Below, in pieces: positions 1 to 9,845 of a stretch of DNA of 36,059 nt. The stretch's first letter is position 1; every line of letters begins with the position of its first letter. The notes below the pieces were generated by a model that saw nothing but the letters and a program-made list of their open reading frames with translations, was not told the origin of the DNA and made no database searches. Source of the DNA: Clostridia bacterium (lineage in GTDB: Bacteria > Bacillota > Clostridia > TANB77 > CAG-508). Position numbers and translations under genes: made by a program. The DNA lies in NCBI GenBank assembly GCA_022798895.1, contig JAAWNJ010000012.1, positions 1 through 36,059 on the forward strand. The letters are read 5' to 3'.

Positions 1-2
1 GA

Positions 3-1550
3 TATGGATACTTTCAACGAAAAGAAATATCAGATTATGAAAAATATAAACCATGGGTTGGAGAAGAATTTTCTGGGAAGGTAAAATATGAATTAGATGA
101 TGGGACAAGTTACGAAATTTATAGAGACTTTACTAAGAAAAATGCGAAGCTATTTGATGTAAATTTTGAGGAGATTTCTAGTCAATATAAAATTGACAAA
201 AAGGATGGTAATCAATTTTTCAGTGTTCAAACTAAGGTGGACGAAAAGATGTATCTTTCTACCATTATGACCACCCAACAAGAGGTGGTGCTAGATAATT
301 CTACTCAGAATACACTAGTCCAAAAGATTGCAAACCTTGCGGGAACAGGAGAAGACAATGTGTCATTTCAAAGGGCTATGGACAAACTAAATAAGAGACT
401 AGTAGAAGAGGTTGGAACTAACCGAACACAAGATAGACCTCTTAATCTCATACAAAAACGTATGAAAGAGATAGAGACTGTCTTAAAGACAGAAACAGAC
501 TATATGGGGAATAAGCAAAATTTAGTAAGTAGTAAGAACGAAGTTTTGGAGAAACTAGAGGAAGAACAAAACAAAAATAATGAATTAAAGAAACTAAATA
601 TGTTAACACAAAAAAGTCAAATTGAAGAAGAAAAAAATGAATTAAAAAAACAATTACAAGATGAAAAAGCAGAAAAAGTCAAAAAAAATTATTTTAATTT
701 TGGAATTATGTTGGTTTTATTAATCATAATAAACATATTAAATTTTCAATTTATTGATAATAAAATAATAAATTATATATTATTAGCACTTATTCCAATT
801 GAATTAATTTTATTTGGAATAAATTATATTAAAAATAATAAATTTAAAAAAGAATTGCAAAAACAAAAAAGTAAAATGCAAAAACAAAAAGAAATTTCTG
901 ATAAAAATTTAAATATGAGAATAGAAGAAATACAAAAACAAATAGAAAATTCAGAAAAACAGATAATGAATTATCGTTTGCAATTAAATAGTTTAGAATA
1001 TGAAGATAAAAATGTTTCCGAAAAATTGGAGGAAATTGTTTCACTAAAAGAAGAGTATGAAAATTTAAAGGAGCAATTGCAAATAGTAGAGGAAAAAAAT
1101 AAATGTATTCAAGTGACAAAAGAATTATTAGAAAAAGCATATGAACAAATGAAAAAAAGCGTTACTCCAAAATTTACACAGAATTTATCAGATTTAATAC
1201 AGAAAATAACAAATGGTAAATACCAAAAAGTAAGTATTCATGAAAAAGATGGTTTAATTGTAGAATTACAAAATGGAGAATATAGACCAGCCAATTTATT
1301 AAGTGTAGGAACTATTGACCAATTATATTTATCACTAAGACTAGCAATGCTTGACGAAATTTCAAAAGAAAAAATGCCAATTATTTTAGATGAAGCATTT
1401 GCCTATTTCGATGATGAACGACTAAGAAATAGTTTACTATTTTTAATACAGCAAGCAAAAGAGCATCAAATTATGCTATTTACTTGCACAAAAAGGGAAA
1501 AGCAAATTTTAGACGAATTGAATTTAGACTATCATTGGATAGAGTTATGA
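3..1550 (+). CDS. SbcC/YhaN-like AAA ATPase, 5'-truncated by window edge
   Basis: The frame of ORF 237..1550 is open back to base 3 (YGYFQRKEISDYEKYKPWVGEEF...), so the listed ATG is probably internal. Long coiled coil with a central TM-like hydrophobic stretch, then C-terminal ABC-type LSVGTIDQLYLSLRLAM signature and PIILDEAFAYFDD Walker B. Confidence 0.8.
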   Translation, partial: YGYFQRKEISDYEKYKPWVGEEFSGKVKYELDDGTSYEIYRDFTKKNAKLFDVNFEEISSQYKIDKKDGNQFFSVQTKVDEKMYLSTIMTTQQEVVLDNSTQNTLVQKIANLAGTGEDNVSFQRAMDKLNKRLVEEVGTNRTQDRPLNLIQKRMKEIETVLKTETDYMGNKQNLVSSKNEVLEKLEEEQNKNNELKKLNMLTQKSQIEEEKNELKKQLQDEKAEKVKKNYFNFGIMLVLLIIINILNFQFIDNKIINYILLALIPIELILFGINYIKNNKFKKELQKQKSKMQKQKEISDKNLNMRIEEIQKQIENSEKQIMNYRLQLNSLEYEDKNVSEKLEEIVSLKEEYENLKEQLQIVEEKNKCIQVTKELLEKAYEQMKKSVTPKFTQNLSDLIQKITNGKYQKVSIHEKDGLIVELQNGEYRPANLLSVGTIDQLYLSLRLAMLDEISKEKMPIILDEAFAYFDDERLRNSLLFLIQQAKEHQIMLFTCTKREKQILDELNLDYHWIEL

Positions 1551-1579
1551 AATTTTTAAAGGTCTTTCATACTCCTAAC

Positions 1580-1639
1580 TTGAATTTTAGCAATAAATAG
1601 GGTATAATAAACAAGTCAAAAATATTTGACTTGTTTATT
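1580..1639 (+). promoter_or_regulatory. Predicted sigmaA-type promoter (TTGAAT-17-TATAAT) with a perfect 15-bp inverted repeat overlapping the -10/+1, upstream of prfA
   Basis: TTGAAT 1580-1585, TATAAT 1603-1608; AATAAACAAGTCAAA (1606-1620) / TTTGACTTGTTTATT (1625-1639). Confidence 0.5.
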
Positions 1640-1707
1640 ACATATTAGTATATAAAATATAGAAAGGAGTGTATCATGTATTAAAGTAGTAAGATATATG
1701 ATACAAA

Positions 1708-2778
1708 ATGGATATGTTTCAAAAATTAGAAGAAGTAGAAAAACGCTATGAAGAAGTAACTAAAAAGATTAGTGACCCAGAAGTGATTAGCAAACAAGAA
1801 GAATGGAAAGCCTTAATGAAGGAACATGCAGAAATAGAACCAGTTGTATTAAAATATAGAGAATATAAAAAAGCAAATCAAGCAATAGAAGATGCCAAAG
1901 CGATGCTAAATGATCCAGAAATGAAAGAGTTAGCAGAATTAGACTTAGAGGAAAATAAAGCAAAATTACCAAAATTAGAAGAAGAAATTAAAATTCTATT
2001 AATTCCAAAAGACCCAAATGATGACAAGAACGTTATTTGTGAAATACGTGGAGGGGCTGGTGGAGAAGAAGCAGCTTTATTTGCAGGAACTCTATTTAGA
2101 ATGTACTCTATGTATGCAGAAAAAAAACGTTGGAAATTAGATGTATTAAATGAAAATGAGACAGGACTTGGTGGATACAAAGAAATTTCTTTTATGATTA
2201 CAGGAAAAGGTGCATATAGTAGACTAAAATTTGAGAGTGGTGTTCATCGTGTACAAAGAGTACCAGATACAGAAGCTAGTGGCAGAATTCATACATCAAC
2301 AGCAACTGTAGTAGTTTTACCAGAAGTAGAAGATGTAGAAATTGAAATTAACCCAGCAGATATTAAAATGGAAGTATTTAGAGCATCAGGAGCAGGCGGT
2401 CAACATGTCAACAAAACTTCTTCAGCAGTACGTTTAATCCACATTCCAACAGGAATGGTAGCAGAATGTCAAACAGAAAGATCACAATTCCAAAATAGAG
2501 ATTATGCCATGAAGATGTTACGTTCTAGATTATATGACCAAGAAAAAGAAAAACAAGATAGTGAAGTAGCAAATGCTAGAAAAAGCCAAGTAGGAAGTGG
2601 AGATAGAAGCGAAAAAATTAGAACCTATAATTACCCACAAGGACGTATCACAGACCATAGAATTGGCTTATCTATTTATCAAATGGAAAATTTCTTAAAT
2701 GGTGATATAGATGAAATGGTAGATAGTCTAATTACAGCAGATACAGCGGAAAAACTAAAAGGAAATGAAGAAGAATAA
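1708..2778 (+). CDS. prfA: Peptide chain release factor 1
   Basis: GGQ motif in [26 protein letters not shown]; full-length RF1 architecture, 356 aa. Confidence 0.97.
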   Translation: MDMFQKLEEVEKRYEEVTKKISDPEVISKQEEWKALMKEHAEIEPVVLKYREYKKANQAIEDAKAMLNDPEMKELAELDLEENKAKLPKLEEEIKILLIPKDPNDDKNVICEIRGGAGGEEAALFAGTLFRMYSMYAEKKRWKLDVLNENETGLGGYKEISFMITGKGAYSRLKFESGVHRVQRVPDTEASGRIHTSTATVVVLPEVEDVEIEINPADIKMEVFRASGAGGQHVNKTSSAVRLIHIPTGMVAECQTERSQFQNRDYAMKMLRSRLYDQEKEKQDSEVANARKSQVGSGDRSEKIRTYNYPQGRITDHRIGLSIYQMENFLNGDIDEMVDSLITADTAEKLKGNEEE

Positions 2779-2784
2779 AATAGG

Positions 2785-2820
2785 AAAAAGATTTTACGAA
2801 AAAAAGTAAAATCTTTTTTT
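2785..2820 (+). terminator. Rho-independent terminator after prfA
   Basis: AAAAAGATTTTAC-loop-GTAAAATCTTTTTTT. Confidence 0.8.
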
Positions 2821-2894
2821 GGTGGAATGAAAAAGGAAAGTTCTGTAACAAATGAAAAGGTGGTTCGTCATATTAGTAGAGGAGGTAAAAAGTT

Positions 2895-3374
2895 ATGCAG
2901 GATATGGAGCAAGTATATAAACAATATTTTGAAACAGTGAATAAATATTTATTCTGTTTAACTCATGATAGTGATATCTCTGAAGAACTAACACAAGAAA
3001 CCTTTTATAAAGCCATTAAAAAAATTGGTACTTATCGAGGGGAGTGTAAGATGGCAGTATGGTTGTGTCAAATTGCAAAAAAATTATGGTATGACTACTG
3101 TAGAAAAAACAAAAGAATAGTAAATGAGGATCAAATGCCAGAAATGATATTAATAAATACAACAGAAGAACAAGTAATATTAGCAGAAGAAAAGATATGG
3201 CTGTATCAGAAAATGCAAAAGTTAGATAAAGAAACAAGAGAAGTAATCTATTTACGCATCACTGGAGAGTTAAGTTTTAAAGAGATAGCTACTATTTTAA
3301 ACAAAACGGCGAACTGGGCCAGAGTAACATTTTATCGAGGAAAAAATAAATTAAAGGAGGATGACTTAAAATGA
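2895..3374 (+). CDS. RNA polymerase sigma factor, ECF subfamily
   Basis: Region 2 (ELTQETFYKAIKKIGTYRGECKMAVWLCQIAKKLWYDYCRK) and region 4 (REVIYLRITGELSFKEIATILNKTANWARVTFYRGKNKLK); stop overlaps start of next gene. Confidence 0.92.
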   Translation: MQDMEQVYKQYFETVNKYLFCLTHDSDISEELTQETFYKAIKKIGTYRGECKMAVWLCQIAKKLWYDYCRKNKRIVNEDQMPEMILINTTEEQVILAEEKIWLYQKMQKLDKETREVIYLRITGELSFKEIATILNKTANWARVTFYRGKNKLKEDDLK

Positions 3375-4273
3375 ATGAGAAGAAAGAATGTAAAATTGTT
3401 CAAGATCTATTACCAAATTATATAGAAAATCTAACTAGTATTCAAACGAATGAATATATTGAAGAACACATAGCAAATTGTGAAGAGTGTAAAAAAAATT
3501 TAGAAAATATGCAAAAAGAGATACCAACAGATACAAAAGTAAAGAGTAAAAAAGAAGTAAAATATATGAAAAAGTATAGAAATAAAATGAGAATTTTAAG
3601 TTTTATAATATTAGCTATTTTTTTTGTATTTATAGGAACAACAATAAGAAAAGCTGTTATTTTAGCAGATTTAGAACAAAAAGCAGAAGAAACTGTGAAA
3701 AGCACGAATTACCATATGACAATTTATAGTTATGATAGAGGAAGAGCATGGGTGCATGAAGAATTTATTTTAAAAGGTAAAAGAAAAGTAAAATTAGTGC
3801 AATATCAAGAACATGGAACTAGTATAGTACAATCTTTTATATATCAAACAGAAGGTGGAGAAACGAAGGAAAATATTTATATGGACAGTCAAGGTGAAAA
3901 AAAGGCGATATTAGGTAGAACTATAGATACTCAAAATGAGTATGTAGGTGCAGAAATGAGACCATTGCGTACAGAAAATATAATTCATCTATTATGCAAT
4001 GCTGTCATAACTTCCGTTCAGTCGAAATTATTAAATGGAACAGAATGTTATTTAGTTACTAATTTTAAAGGACTTCATACTGGAAATTATGGCGAAGGAG
4101 TGTATATCAATAAAGAAAATGGATTAGTTATGGGGAGTGCAGAATACGAAGTAGATTATGGAGATGGTATCAAAAGAAAGATAATAGGTCAAGAAATAGA
4201 GTATGAATTTGGAACAGTTACAGAAGAAGATTTTGTAGAGCCAGATATTAGTAAATATCAAATTCAAAAATAA
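3371..4273 (+). CDS. Anti-sigma factor with zf-HC2-type zinc finger and single TM
   Basis: CKIVQDLLPNYIENL...HIANCEECKKNL motif, TM around MRILSFIILAIFFVFIGTTI, overlaps sigma gene by 4 nt. Confidence 0.88.
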   Translation: MNEKKECKIVQDLLPNYIENLTSIQTNEYIEEHIANCEECKKNLENMQKEIPTDTKVKSKKEVKYMKKYRNKMRILSFIILAIFFVFIGTTIRKAVILADLEQKAEETVKSTNYHMTIYSYDRGRAWVHEEFILKGKRKVKLVQYQEHGTSIVQSFIYQTEGGETKENIYMDSQGEKKAILGRTIDTQNEYVGAEMRPLRTENIIHLLCNAVITSVQSKLLNGTECYLVTNFKGLHTGNYGEGVYINKENGLVMGSAEYEVDYGDGIKRKIIGQEIEYEFGTVTEEDFVEPDISKYQIQK

Positions 4274-4285
4274 AAAATGAATAAG

Positions 4286-4342
4286 AAAACTCTCTATTAA
4301 ATAAAATAGAAGAAAGCCATTCTATTTTAGAAAGGGAGTTTT
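4286..4342 (+). promoter_or_regulatory. Long stem-loop (terminator or translational control) containing the SD of the ZIP gene
   Basis: AAAACTCTC (4286-4294)/GGGAGTTTT (4334-4342) and TAAAATAGAA (4302-4311)/TTCTATTTTA (4320-4329); SD AAAGGGAG lies in the 3' arm. Confidence 0.6.
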
Positions 4343-4346
4343 TATT

Positions 4347-5090
4347 TTGAGTGAAATTTTAAAAACAACATTAATAGGACTTTTTTTTGGTACTTTCGGA
4401 ACTACTATTGGAGGAATTATAGGAATAAAATTTAAAAATACTTCTAATAAATTTTTGAGTTTTATTTTAGCATTTGCATCAGGACTTATGATAGCAATAG
4501 TATGTTTTGATTTATTACCAGAAGCTTTTGAATTAGCTAATTTACCAATAGCTTTTTTAGGAATTTTGCTAGGGATTGTTTTGATGTTTTTTTGTGATAT
4601 AGTAGTGGACAAAAAATTTAATAATCATACTAGATTTAGAGGGAATAAAAATACTTTATTGAAAACAGGTATTATTGTTAGTATTGGATTAGCTCTGCAC
4701 AACTTTCCAGAAGGTTTGGCAATTGGTTCAGGGTTTGGAGCATCGCTGAAATTAGGGTTATCACTAGCAATTGCAATCTGTTTACATGATATTCCAGAAG
4801 GTATTTCAATGGCAGTACCTATGAAAAATGGAGGAATGGAAACTAGTAAAGTAATCTTTTATGTTGTATTGTCAGGAATTACGACAGGAATTGGAGCTTT
4901 TTTTGGAGCACTTATTGGAGGCATTTCACAAACTATTATTGCTATGTGTTTAGCTTTTGCAGGTGGTGCTATGATTTACATTGTTTCAGGGGAGTTAATT
5001 CCAGAAGCAAATCAATTGTATCATGGAAGAATGACTGCAATAGGAAATATGATAGGATTATTAATTGGGATTTTTGCAATGTCAATATAG
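4347..5090 (+). CDS. ZIP family divalent metal transporter
   Basis: HNFPEGLAIGSG and HDIPEGISMAVPM motifs; TTG start downstream of AAAGGGAG. Confidence 0.93.
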   Translation: MSEILKTTLIGLFFGTFGTTIGGIIGIKFKNTSNKFLSFILAFASGLMIAIVCFDLLPEAFELANLPIAFLGILLGIVLMFFCDIVVDKKFNNHTRFRGNKNTLLKTGIIVSIGLALHNFPEGLAIGSGFGASLKLGLSLAIAICLHDIPEGISMAVPMKNGGMETSKVIFYVVLSGITTGIGAFFGALIGGISQTIIAMCLAFAGGAMIYIVSGELIPEANQLYHGRMTAIGNMIGLLIGIFAMSI

Positions 5091-5160
5091 CGAAAACATA
5101 TGTTTTAAGCTATTGACTTATTTATCATACTTCATATATAATATTTTAGAACTTAAAAAA

Positions 5161-5186
5161 CTGCGGTAAGAATTTCTTACCGCAGT
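5161..5186. terminator. Stem-loop CTGCGGTAAGAAATTCTTACCGCAG-type, probable (bidirectional) terminator
   Basis: CTGCGGTAAGAA/TTTCTTACCGCAG inverted repeat between ZIP gene and a convergent small minus-strand ORF; A-run on the left serves as U-tract for the minus strand. Confidence 0.65.
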
Positions 5187-5195
5187 GTGCTGAGT

Positions 5196-5339
5196 TTAGG
5201 TAGGCTGGGAAGCCTCCATGATAACCCGCTGGATTTTGTCGATGGTTTCTTTGGAAACGTCGCAAAGGTCAGCGGAAAAAATACTATCAAGAGTCATGGA
5301 GTCAGTAATCTCGATGTACAAATCATACGTTTTATCCAT
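5196..5339 (-). CDS. Small 47-aa protein of unknown function
   Basis: MDKTYDLYIEITDSMTLDSIFSADLCDVSKETIDKIQRVIMEASQPT; AAAGGA SD 8 nt upstream of ATG; hairpin terminator directly downstream. Below the 60-aa cutoff of the ORF track. Confidence 0.6.
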   Translation of the reverse strand: MDKTYDLYIEITDSMTLDSIFSADLCDVSKETIDKIQRVIMEASQPT

Positions 5340-5491
5340 AATAAATATCCTTTCTCAGCAAGGGCATAATAGCCCAAATTCTACAATGGCGGAATTGCCA
5401 TCTATCAATAGTATAGCACAATTAATATAAAATAGCAAATTGCCATTCAAAATAGTAGGAATTGAAAATAGCAAAAGAAAGAGGAAAACAA

Positions 5492-7813
5492 ATGCAAGAT
5501 TTAATCGAAGGTCTAAACGACAAACAAAAAGAAGCAGTATTAGCAACAGAAGGTCCATGCTTAGTAATAGCAGGAGCAGGAAGTGGAAAAACCAAAGTAT
5601 TAACACATAAAATAGCATATCTAATATCAGAAAAAAATGTAAAACCATACAACATTCTAGCCATTACTTTCACTAACAAAGCGGCAAGTGAAATGAAGCA
5701 AAGAGTAGAAGGAATTATAGGAGATGCTGCTGGGGAAATGTGGATGGGAACATTCCATTCTATTTGTGTACGTATTTTAAGAAGATTCATTGATAGAATA
5801 GGCTTTGATACTTCCTTCTTAATCTTTGACACTTCAGATCAAAGAACAGTAGTAAAAGAATGTTTAAAAACATTAAAAATAGATGACAAAATGTTTACGG
5901 ATAGAAGTGTTCTAGCTGAAATTAGCAATGCAAAAAACGAAATGTTAACACCAAAAGCATATCAAACCAAATATGCAGGAGATTTTCGTAGAGAAAAAAT
6001 TGGACAAGTTTATGAGTTATATCAAAAAAGGCTAAAAGAAAATAATGCTCTTGACTTCGACGACATCATCAATGACACAATCGAAATTTTATCAAATGAT
6101 GCAGAAGCCTTACAATATTACACAGAAAAGTTCCATTATGTATTAGTAGACGAGTATCAAGACACCAATAAAGCACAATTTACGTTAGTTACCATTTTAG
6201 CTTCACGCTATGGAAATATTACAGTAGTAGGAGATAATGACCAAGGAATTTATAGCTTTAGAGGTGCTGATATCAGTAACATCCTAAACTTTGAAAAAGA
6301 CTTCCCAGGAACCAAGATTATTAAGTTAGAGCAAAATTATCGTTGTACTGGAAATATTTTAAAAGCAGCAAATGCAGTTATCAAACACAACGAAAATAAA
6401 TATGAAAAGAAACTATGGACAGAAAATGAAGAAGGAAGTATCCCTGCTTTATATCAAGCAGAAGATGAATACGATGAAGCAACCTATATTGTACAACAAA
6501 TAGGGCATTTAAAAACAGAGGAATATCTAAAGCCAAAAGATTTCGTCGTACTTTACCGTATGAATGCACAATCAAGAGCAGTGGAAGACATTTTAAGAAG
6601 AGAAGACATCCCATACAAAGTAGTAGGTGGCGTAAAATTCTATGAAAGAAAAGAAATTAAAGATGCCATTGCTTACTTAAGACTGATTCATAATCCATCA
6701 GATAATATCTCTTTAAAAAGAATTATCAATGAGCCAAAAAGGGGAATTGGAAAAACGAGTTTAGACAATGTGCAACAAATTGCAGACCAGACAGGAAGTT
6801 CTATGTATGAAATTATCAAACACGCAGAAGAACATGGGCTAAACAGAATCAAAGCAAATGCAGACAGTTTTATCCAAGTAATAGAAGAATTAAGATTAAA
6901 AAGACAAGAACTTAGTATATCAGAATTATTAAAAGAAACGTTAAATAAATCGGGTTATACAAAAGCATTAGAAACAGAAAATACAGTAGAAGCAGAAAGC
7001 AGAATTCAAAACTTAGAGGAATTTTTAACTGTAGCTATTGAATTTGAAGAAGAATCAGCAGACAATAGCTTAGCGGAATTCCTAGAAAGTATTACGCTAT
7101 CTAGTGATGTAGATAACTTAGAAGATGCAGACAATAGTGTTACACTTATGACATTACATAGTGCTAAAGGACTAGAATTTCCAGTAGTATTCCTAATAGG
7201 CATGGAAGAAGGAATTTTCCCAGGATATAAATCAGTAGGAGAACCAAAAGAATTAGAAGAAGAAAGACGCCTATTTTATGTGGGAATCACTAGAGCAAAA
7301 CAATTCTTACATTTAACCTGCGCAAAACACAGAACCATTTTTGGCTCCACTAGCTATAATGCGGTTTCTAGATTTATTAAAGAAATTCCAGACGACCTAT
7401 TAGACGGAAATATTGAAACAACAGAAGAAAAATTTGAAGATTCAGGATATGGATGGGAATATGGAAAAACTGCTATGGGAAGAACAATAGGAGGAAATAG
7501 TAACTATACAAGTGGAGGAAAAGTAACAACCTATAAATTAGATGCAGACGAAACACCAAAGGTAGCTGCTTCCTCATATGGGTATAGAACAGCAGAAAGC
7601 TTCTTAGATTCGTTAAAACAAAAACAAGCAAGCAATGCAGTAGACATTTCTCAATATCAAGAAGGACAAAGAATTTATCATAAGAAATTTGGAGAGGGAA
7701 TTATTCAAGAAATCGAGGAAGAAGGAGACGATTACAAGCTAGATATTGAGTTTGATAAATCAGGACATAAACGATTAATGGCAAAATTTGCAGGACTACA
7801 AATCATAGAATAA
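5492..7813 (+). CDS. pcrA: UvrD/PcrA-type superfamily 1 DNA helicase (ORF open from 5462)
   Basis: Q-motif LNDKQKEAVLATEGP, Walker A AGAGSGKTKVLT, VDEYQDTN, TLHSAKGLEFPVVFLIGMEEG, LFYVGITRAKQ; better start at 5492 preceded by GAGG. Confidence 0.95.
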   Translation: MQDLIEGLNDKQKEAVLATEGPCLVIAGAGSGKTKVLTHKIAYLISEKNVKPYNILAITFTNKAASEMKQRVEGIIGDAAGEMWMGTFHSICVRILRRFIDRIGFDTSFLIFDTSDQRTVVKECLKTLKIDDKMFTDRSVLAEISNAKNEMLTPKAYQTKYAGDFRREKIGQVYELYQKRLKENNALDFDDIINDTIEILSNDAEALQYYTEKFHYVLVDEYQDTNKAQFTLVTILASRYGNITVVGDNDQGIYSFRGADISNILNFEKDFPGTKIIKLEQNYRCTGNILKAANAVIKHNENKYEKKLWTENEEGSIPALYQAEDEYDEATYIVQQIGHLKTEEYLKPKDFVVLYRMNAQSRAVEDILRREDIPYKVVGGVKFYERKEIKDAIAYLRLIHNPSDNISLKRIINEPKRGIGKTSLDNVQQIADQTGSSMYEIIKHAEEHGLNRIKANADSFIQVIEELRLKRQELSISELLKETLNKSGYTKALETENTVEAESRIQNLEEFLTVAIEFEEESADNSLAEFLESITLSSDVDNLEDADNSVTLMTLHSAKGLEFPVVFLIGMEEGIFPGYKSVGEPKELEEERRLFYVGITRAKQFLHLTCAKHRTIFGSTSYNAVSRFIKEIPDDLLDGNIETTEEKFEDSGYGWEYGKTAMGRTIGGNSNYTSGGKVTTYKLDADETPKVAASSYGYRTAESFLDSLKQKQASNAVDISQYQEGQRIYHKKFGEGIIQEIEEEGDDYKLDIEFDKSGHKRLMAKFAGLQIIE

Positions 7814-7814
7814 A

Positions 7815-7924
7815 GTGTTAGTTAGGGGACGTATGTTTTCCTGACAAAAGCAAAGCTTTTGTTGGGGAAACGTATGTCCCTTAACTGACGCTGTTGGTTA
7901 GATGTACGCCCCTTAACTGGCGCT
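7815..7924. repeat. Intergenic palindromic REP-like element, copy A
   Basis: GTGTTAGTTAGGGGACGTATGTTTTCC...CAAAAGC AAA GCTTTTG...GGGAAACGTATGTCCCTTAACTGACGC plus an adjacent half copy GTACGCCCCTTAACTGGCGC. Confidence 0.6.
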
Positions 7925-8002
7925 TGAAACAATTTATTGTATAAAATTTGTAAAATTGACCATAATAACACTAAATATTTTAAAGAAAGGATGTAAGAAA
8001 TT

Positions 8003-8191
8003 ATGCCAGATTTAAATCAAGTAGAATTACAAAATCTAAGACATTTAATAGGAGCACACGAAACTGCTTACCAAAAATTAAACACATTTTCATCACAAGC
8101 CGTAGACCCACAAATTAAGCAAATGTTTGCAAAATCAGCACAAGATGCACTTAACACAAAACAAAAACTATTATCATTTTTAAATAATTAA
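8003..8191 (+). CDS. Small spore-coat-like protein (CotF-associated type)
   Basis: 62 aa, helical, GGATG SD region; tandem with a CotF-like gene. Confidence 0.55.
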   Translation: MPDLNQVELQNLRHLIGAHETAYQKLNTFSSQAVDPQIKQMFAKSAQDALNTKQKLLSFLNN

Positions 8192-8209
8192 AATTAAGGA
8201 GGAAATTTT

Positions 8210-8455
8210 ATGGACGAAAAAACAATGGTTAATGATATTTTAGGCAGTGTAAAAGCTGATTTAACAGCTTATCAAACTGCTATATCAGAAGCAGAAAATA
8301 TGCAATTAAGACAAACTTTACAACAAATCAGAAATGGAGATGAAAGTTTCCAATATGAGTTATTTAAAGTAGCACAAACAAAAGGATATTATCAACCAGC
8401 ACAAAAGGCAACTGTTACGGAAATACAAACTGTAAAGACAGAATTAGAACAATAA
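8210..8455 (+). CDS. CotF-like spore coat family protein
   Basis: MVNDILGSVKADLTAYQTAISEAENMQLRQTLQQIRNGDESFQYELFKVAQTKGYYQPA is the pattern of the CotF family; SD AAGGAGG. Confidence 0.75.
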   Translation: MDEKTMVNDILGSVKADLTAYQTAISEAENMQLRQTLQQIRNGDESFQYELFKVAQTKGYYQPAQKATVTEIQTVKTELEQ

Positions 8456-8526
8456 ATTTTTGATAAGCACTTGCCAAATTTTTAAATTTGCGATAGAATA
8501 AGAACGTAAATTTAAAAAGTGAGGAG

Positions 8527-9543
8527 TTGTTTATCATTAACGCTTTCAAAAAGTGCTTAACGTACTTTAGAACCACAATTAAATATACTTTTCTAGTAAT
8601 TATTTCTATATTTCTCATTATTACAGCAGTAGCAGTATTCTATAAGCCTACTTATGCAGTTTCCGTAAATGGAGAATTAGTAGGATATACAGAAAACAAA
8701 AGTCAATTGCAAGCAAGAATCAATGATTATATGGAAGGAAATACAGAAGAAGATGTTGCATTTGCACAAATTGATTCAGTTCCTGAATATACATTATGCT
8801 TGCTAAAAAAGGATATTACTGCTAATGATGAGGAAATTTATAACAAAGTAACTGAAAATGGTACAAAATATTATAAATATTATGCTATAACAGATGACAA
8901 AAAAGAAAAAGTTTATGTAGAAACTTTTGAAGAAGCAGAAAAAGTCATAGCAGAGTTAAAAAAGAAAAAAAGTAAAAACCAAAAAGAAGTAGGAATTGTA
9001 GAGAAATATGATACTGAACTAAAAAAATTCACTTCAGTAGAAAAATGTGTATCAAAACTATATGAAGCACCACCAAAGAAGACTACAACTACTACTTATA
9101 TGGCTTCTAACACTAATTATACACAATCTGTTTCGGGTGGAAATGTAACAGGTTCCTCTAGTAGCAAAGTAAATCTTGGGGTAGCACTAATTAGACCAAT
9201 ATCAGGAATCATAACAACACGTTTTGGAAGTAGAGGATATGGTCATAGAGGGCTAGATGTAGCTGCACCTTCAGGAACACCAATTAAAGCAGCAGCAGGT
9301 GGAACAGTTACAACAGCTGGTTGGAACAATTCTTATGGATATATGCTAATTGTATCACATGGCAATGGCGTACAAACAGTATATGCACATTGTAGCCAAT
9401 TAATAGCTAAAAGTGGGCAATCAGTTGCACAAGGGCAAGTAATTGGAAAAGTAGGTTCAACAGGATATTCAACAGGACCACACTTACATTTCGAAATAAG
9501 AGTAAATGGAGTATTACAAGACCCACAAAATTATATCTATTAA
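8527..9543 (+). CDS. M23 family metallopeptidase, membrane-anchored
   Basis: N-terminal TM; TRFGSRGYGHRGLDVAAPSGTPIKAAAGG...VYAHCSQL...GPHLHFEIRVNG LytM/M23 motifs. Confidence 0.92.
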   Translation: MFIINAFKKCLTYFRTTIKYTFLVIISIFLIITAVAVFYKPTYAVSVNGELVGYTENKSQLQARINDYMEGNTEEDVAFAQIDSVPEYTLCLLKKDITANDEEIYNKVTENGTKYYKYYAITDDKKEKVYVETFEEAEKVIAELKKKKSKNQKEVGIVEKYDTELKKFTSVEKCVSKLYEAPPKKTTTTTYMASNTNYTQSVSGGNVTGSSSSKVNLGVALIRPISGIITTRFGSRGYGHRGLDVAAPSGTPIKAAAGGTVTTAGWNNSYGYMLIVSHGNGVQTVYAHCSQLIAKSGQSVAQGQVIGKVGSTGYSTGPHLHFEIRVNGVLQDPQNYIY

Positions 9544-9550
9544 AATAAAA

Positions 9551-9588
9551 TGTCAGTTTAGGGATGTACCTTAAACTGGCATCTTTTT
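9551..9588. repeat. REP-like palindrome copy B, also terminator-like
   Basis: TGTCAGTTTAGGGATGTACCTTAAACTGGCATCTTTTTT. Confidence 0.6.
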
Positions 9589-9824
9589 TATAAATGTATA
9601 TTATTTAAATCTAAATCCAAAATGTCTTTTATTGCAATCAGTTCATAATCACGAATAAGTCTATTTCCAGCTTCAATCTTAGAAATATCATTTTTTCCAA
9701 TATTAACTCCCAATATTTGCATTTTCGAAGCCAATTTATTCTGAGACATCTTTTTAACTTTCCTATTTTGAGCAATTAAATTCCCTAAGAGATTAGATTT
9801 TTCTTTGTATTTATTAGATTTCAT
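9588..9824 (-). CDS. XRE-family HTH transcriptional regulator
   Basis: LIAQNRKVKKMSQNKLASKMQILGVNIGKNDISKIEAGNRLIRDYELIAIKDIL; SD AGGTGG. Confidence 0.88.
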   Translation of the reverse strand: MKSNKYKEKSNLLGNLIAQNRKVKKMSQNKLASKMQILGVNIGKNDISKIEAGNRLIRDYELIAIKDILDLDLNNIHL

Positions 9825-9845
9825 TTATAATACCACCTTTTTTGT

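Noticed and set aside
844-1140. Many listed minus-strand ORFs (e.g. 844..1140, 1878..2180, 10407..10730, 22452..22826, 26687..27208) antisense to clear CDSs
   Set aside because: Low-complexity mirror translations of AT-rich coding sequence, no good SD, no recognisable domains; explained by the sense genes.
5187-5430. Plus-strand ORFs 5187..5369 and 5218..5430
   Set aside because: Overlap the better-supported minus-strand 47-aa ORF and lack convincing SD sequences.
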